A stretch of 64,000 nucleotides of DNA from the NCBI GenBank assembly GCA_036426205.1, contig CM071571.1, positions 109,403,257-109,467,256 of the forward strand, given 5' to 3'. The number at the start of each line of letters is the position of its first letter. Position 1 is the stretch's first letter. The notes beneath the pieces were generated by a model. It was given only the letters and a program-made list of their open reading frames with translations, was not told the DNA's origin and did not search any database. The position numbers and the translations under genes were made by a program. This document shows, piece after piece, positions 62,807 through 64,000 of the stretch. This stretch comes from Ascaphus truei (Eukaryota; Chordata; Amphibia; Anura; Ascaphidae).

Positions 62807-63189
62807 CAGGGCTGCGCAAACTATTGGAGCTATGCCCCCCTGCTTGCTATGCCCCCCTGCTTGCTATGCCCCCCTGCTTGCTCGCCCGGTAGTCGCGCCC
62901 CCCTGCCTCGTTTTCCAGCGCCAAATTGTGCCACAGCGTCATTTAACGCCGCATTGCATGGCGACAGGTCGTGTGACGTCACGTCATATGATCCTGCGGC
63001 ATAATTTGATGCTGCGTTGCCATGCCGATGCGTCAGACCACGCATCTGAATCCCAGTAAATGAGTTACAGAGGCCTCACACAATCCCCTGACATTTAATT
63101 TAAATGTCTTGGGGATGAGCGCAGGGCCTCTGCAACTGCCTGCCCCCCCCCCCCCCAGGAAAATCTCGCACCCCCTTTGAGCACACCTG
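62807..63189. mobile_element. hAT-type MITE, family 1
   Basis: The ends CAGGGCTGCGCAAAC and GAGCACACCTG match the family at 19213, 21322 and 25733. The flanks CACTAAAG and TCCTAAAG agree at 6 of 8. TATGCCCCCCTGCTTGC is tandemly repeated near the left end. Confidence 0.85.
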
Positions 63190-64000
63190 TCCTAAAGTAA
63201 ATTGTAATACTTTTTCCTACATATTTCATCAAGAAAGTAACCACTTACCACAATATAAAATGTTTTATGTTAATCTGGTACTTTGCCACATAACGCTCTC
63301 TTCATCTTAAAAATTTACATTGTGCTCTTAATATCCTTGACCAGTGCATTGTAAAATGGAAGAATAATTTCTTTATCTAGGCAAGTAATACTTCTTGCAA
63401 CGCATGCCAGTCTCTGCAGACTTGGCCAGTCCCATTTTGGCACTGAGTAGACATGCTCAATCTATCATTTATCGTTATTACCAAGCTGCTCTCCTACTTG
63501 TACTTGAAATTTCTGCTCCATTGAGCTAGAAAGCTAAGTTTTTGAGTGTGAGCTACTGCCAGGAAACAGCTGTATTGCTCCGATGAAACCCCCGCCCCCA
63601 AAAAAGTATATCCAGTAGTTGTAGTGCAGTGATCCATTGAGTTATGGTTATACTAGTTATACTTTGATAACTGTTAAATGAATATATATCCTATCCACTT
63701 ACCGTGAGATAGCACAACGGCCCATATTTATTAAGCTTTGCTACTCTATAAGGTACCTTAAGTTCTCTTGCCGGAAGACACCTTGCAATTTATTCACTTG
63801 AATTTTCTGTATTGGACCAGATTTAATCAGAGGTGATTAGCCTTTAATAGGTACCAGAAGGTGTAGCACTGATTAGCAACATAGCCCAAAATGCCTTACT
63901 CAAAGTAAGGACAAACAATTATTATTTGAGACATTCACTGCAGTGTGCAGTTGCCCCATCTAATACCGAAGAGGTTAAAGTCTTTAGTACCATTGGGTGA
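63190..64000. other. No feature recognised
   Basis: AT-rich sequence to the end of the window. No exon continuing the VWD domain of exon J is visible. Confidence 0.5.

Overview
This is vertebrate nuclear DNA. It holds the middle of one large multi-exon gene on the + strand, spread through long, repeat-rich introns. Ten exons (1894-47897) join with consistent GT/AG sites and splice phases into one open frame of 447 codons. The product is an otogelin-family protein, and the TIL'/E'/D3 part fits otogelin-like (OTOGL) best. The fragment covers the second half of a VWD domain, a C8 domain, TIL and E modules (assembly D2), then TIL' and E' (D'), then the start of the next VWD (D3). No start codon, stop codon, promoter or polyadenylation site of the gene is in the window. 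The preceding exon lies upstream, and no exon is recognisable from 47898 to 64000.

The repeats suggest an amphibian, probably a frog (inference only). They include many hAT MITEs with 8-bp target duplications, a tRNA-derived SINE, an L2/CR1-type LINE, Penelope-like material with hammerhead ribozymes, LTR elements and kilobase-scale foldback repeats.

Layout. 1-1893: GA-rich minisatellite and intron. 1894-3633: exons A and B around a dispersed repeat carrying a nested MITE. 4253-9121: decayed hAT (BED finger) remnant, then an LTR element whose long degenerate ORF I cannot assign. 10338-18020: giant hierarchical palindrome of about 7.7 kb. 18212-28095: exons C-G with several precisely bounded insertions. 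29684-about 36720: an indel-ridden second copy of about 22630-29640, including three exons, most likely a false duplication made from uncorrected long-read sequence. 39595-41985: second foldback, split by a solo LTR with a perfect 5-bp target duplication. 43792-47897: exons H-J. 49114-52790: hAT-bounded block holding a complete hammerhead motif, satellites and an assembly gap. 54735-55735: LINE reverse-transcriptase fragment. 57971-59238 and 60695-61860: two insertions with 15- and 14-bp target duplications and perfect or near-perfect inverted internal copies.

The most unusual items are the unassigned ORF of the LTR element at 6046-8207, the hammerhead-bearing tandem repeat units, the recurring inverted-copy retro-insertions, the giant palindrome with a CRE/CCAAT-rich core, and the probable assembly duplication that would corrupt any gene model here.
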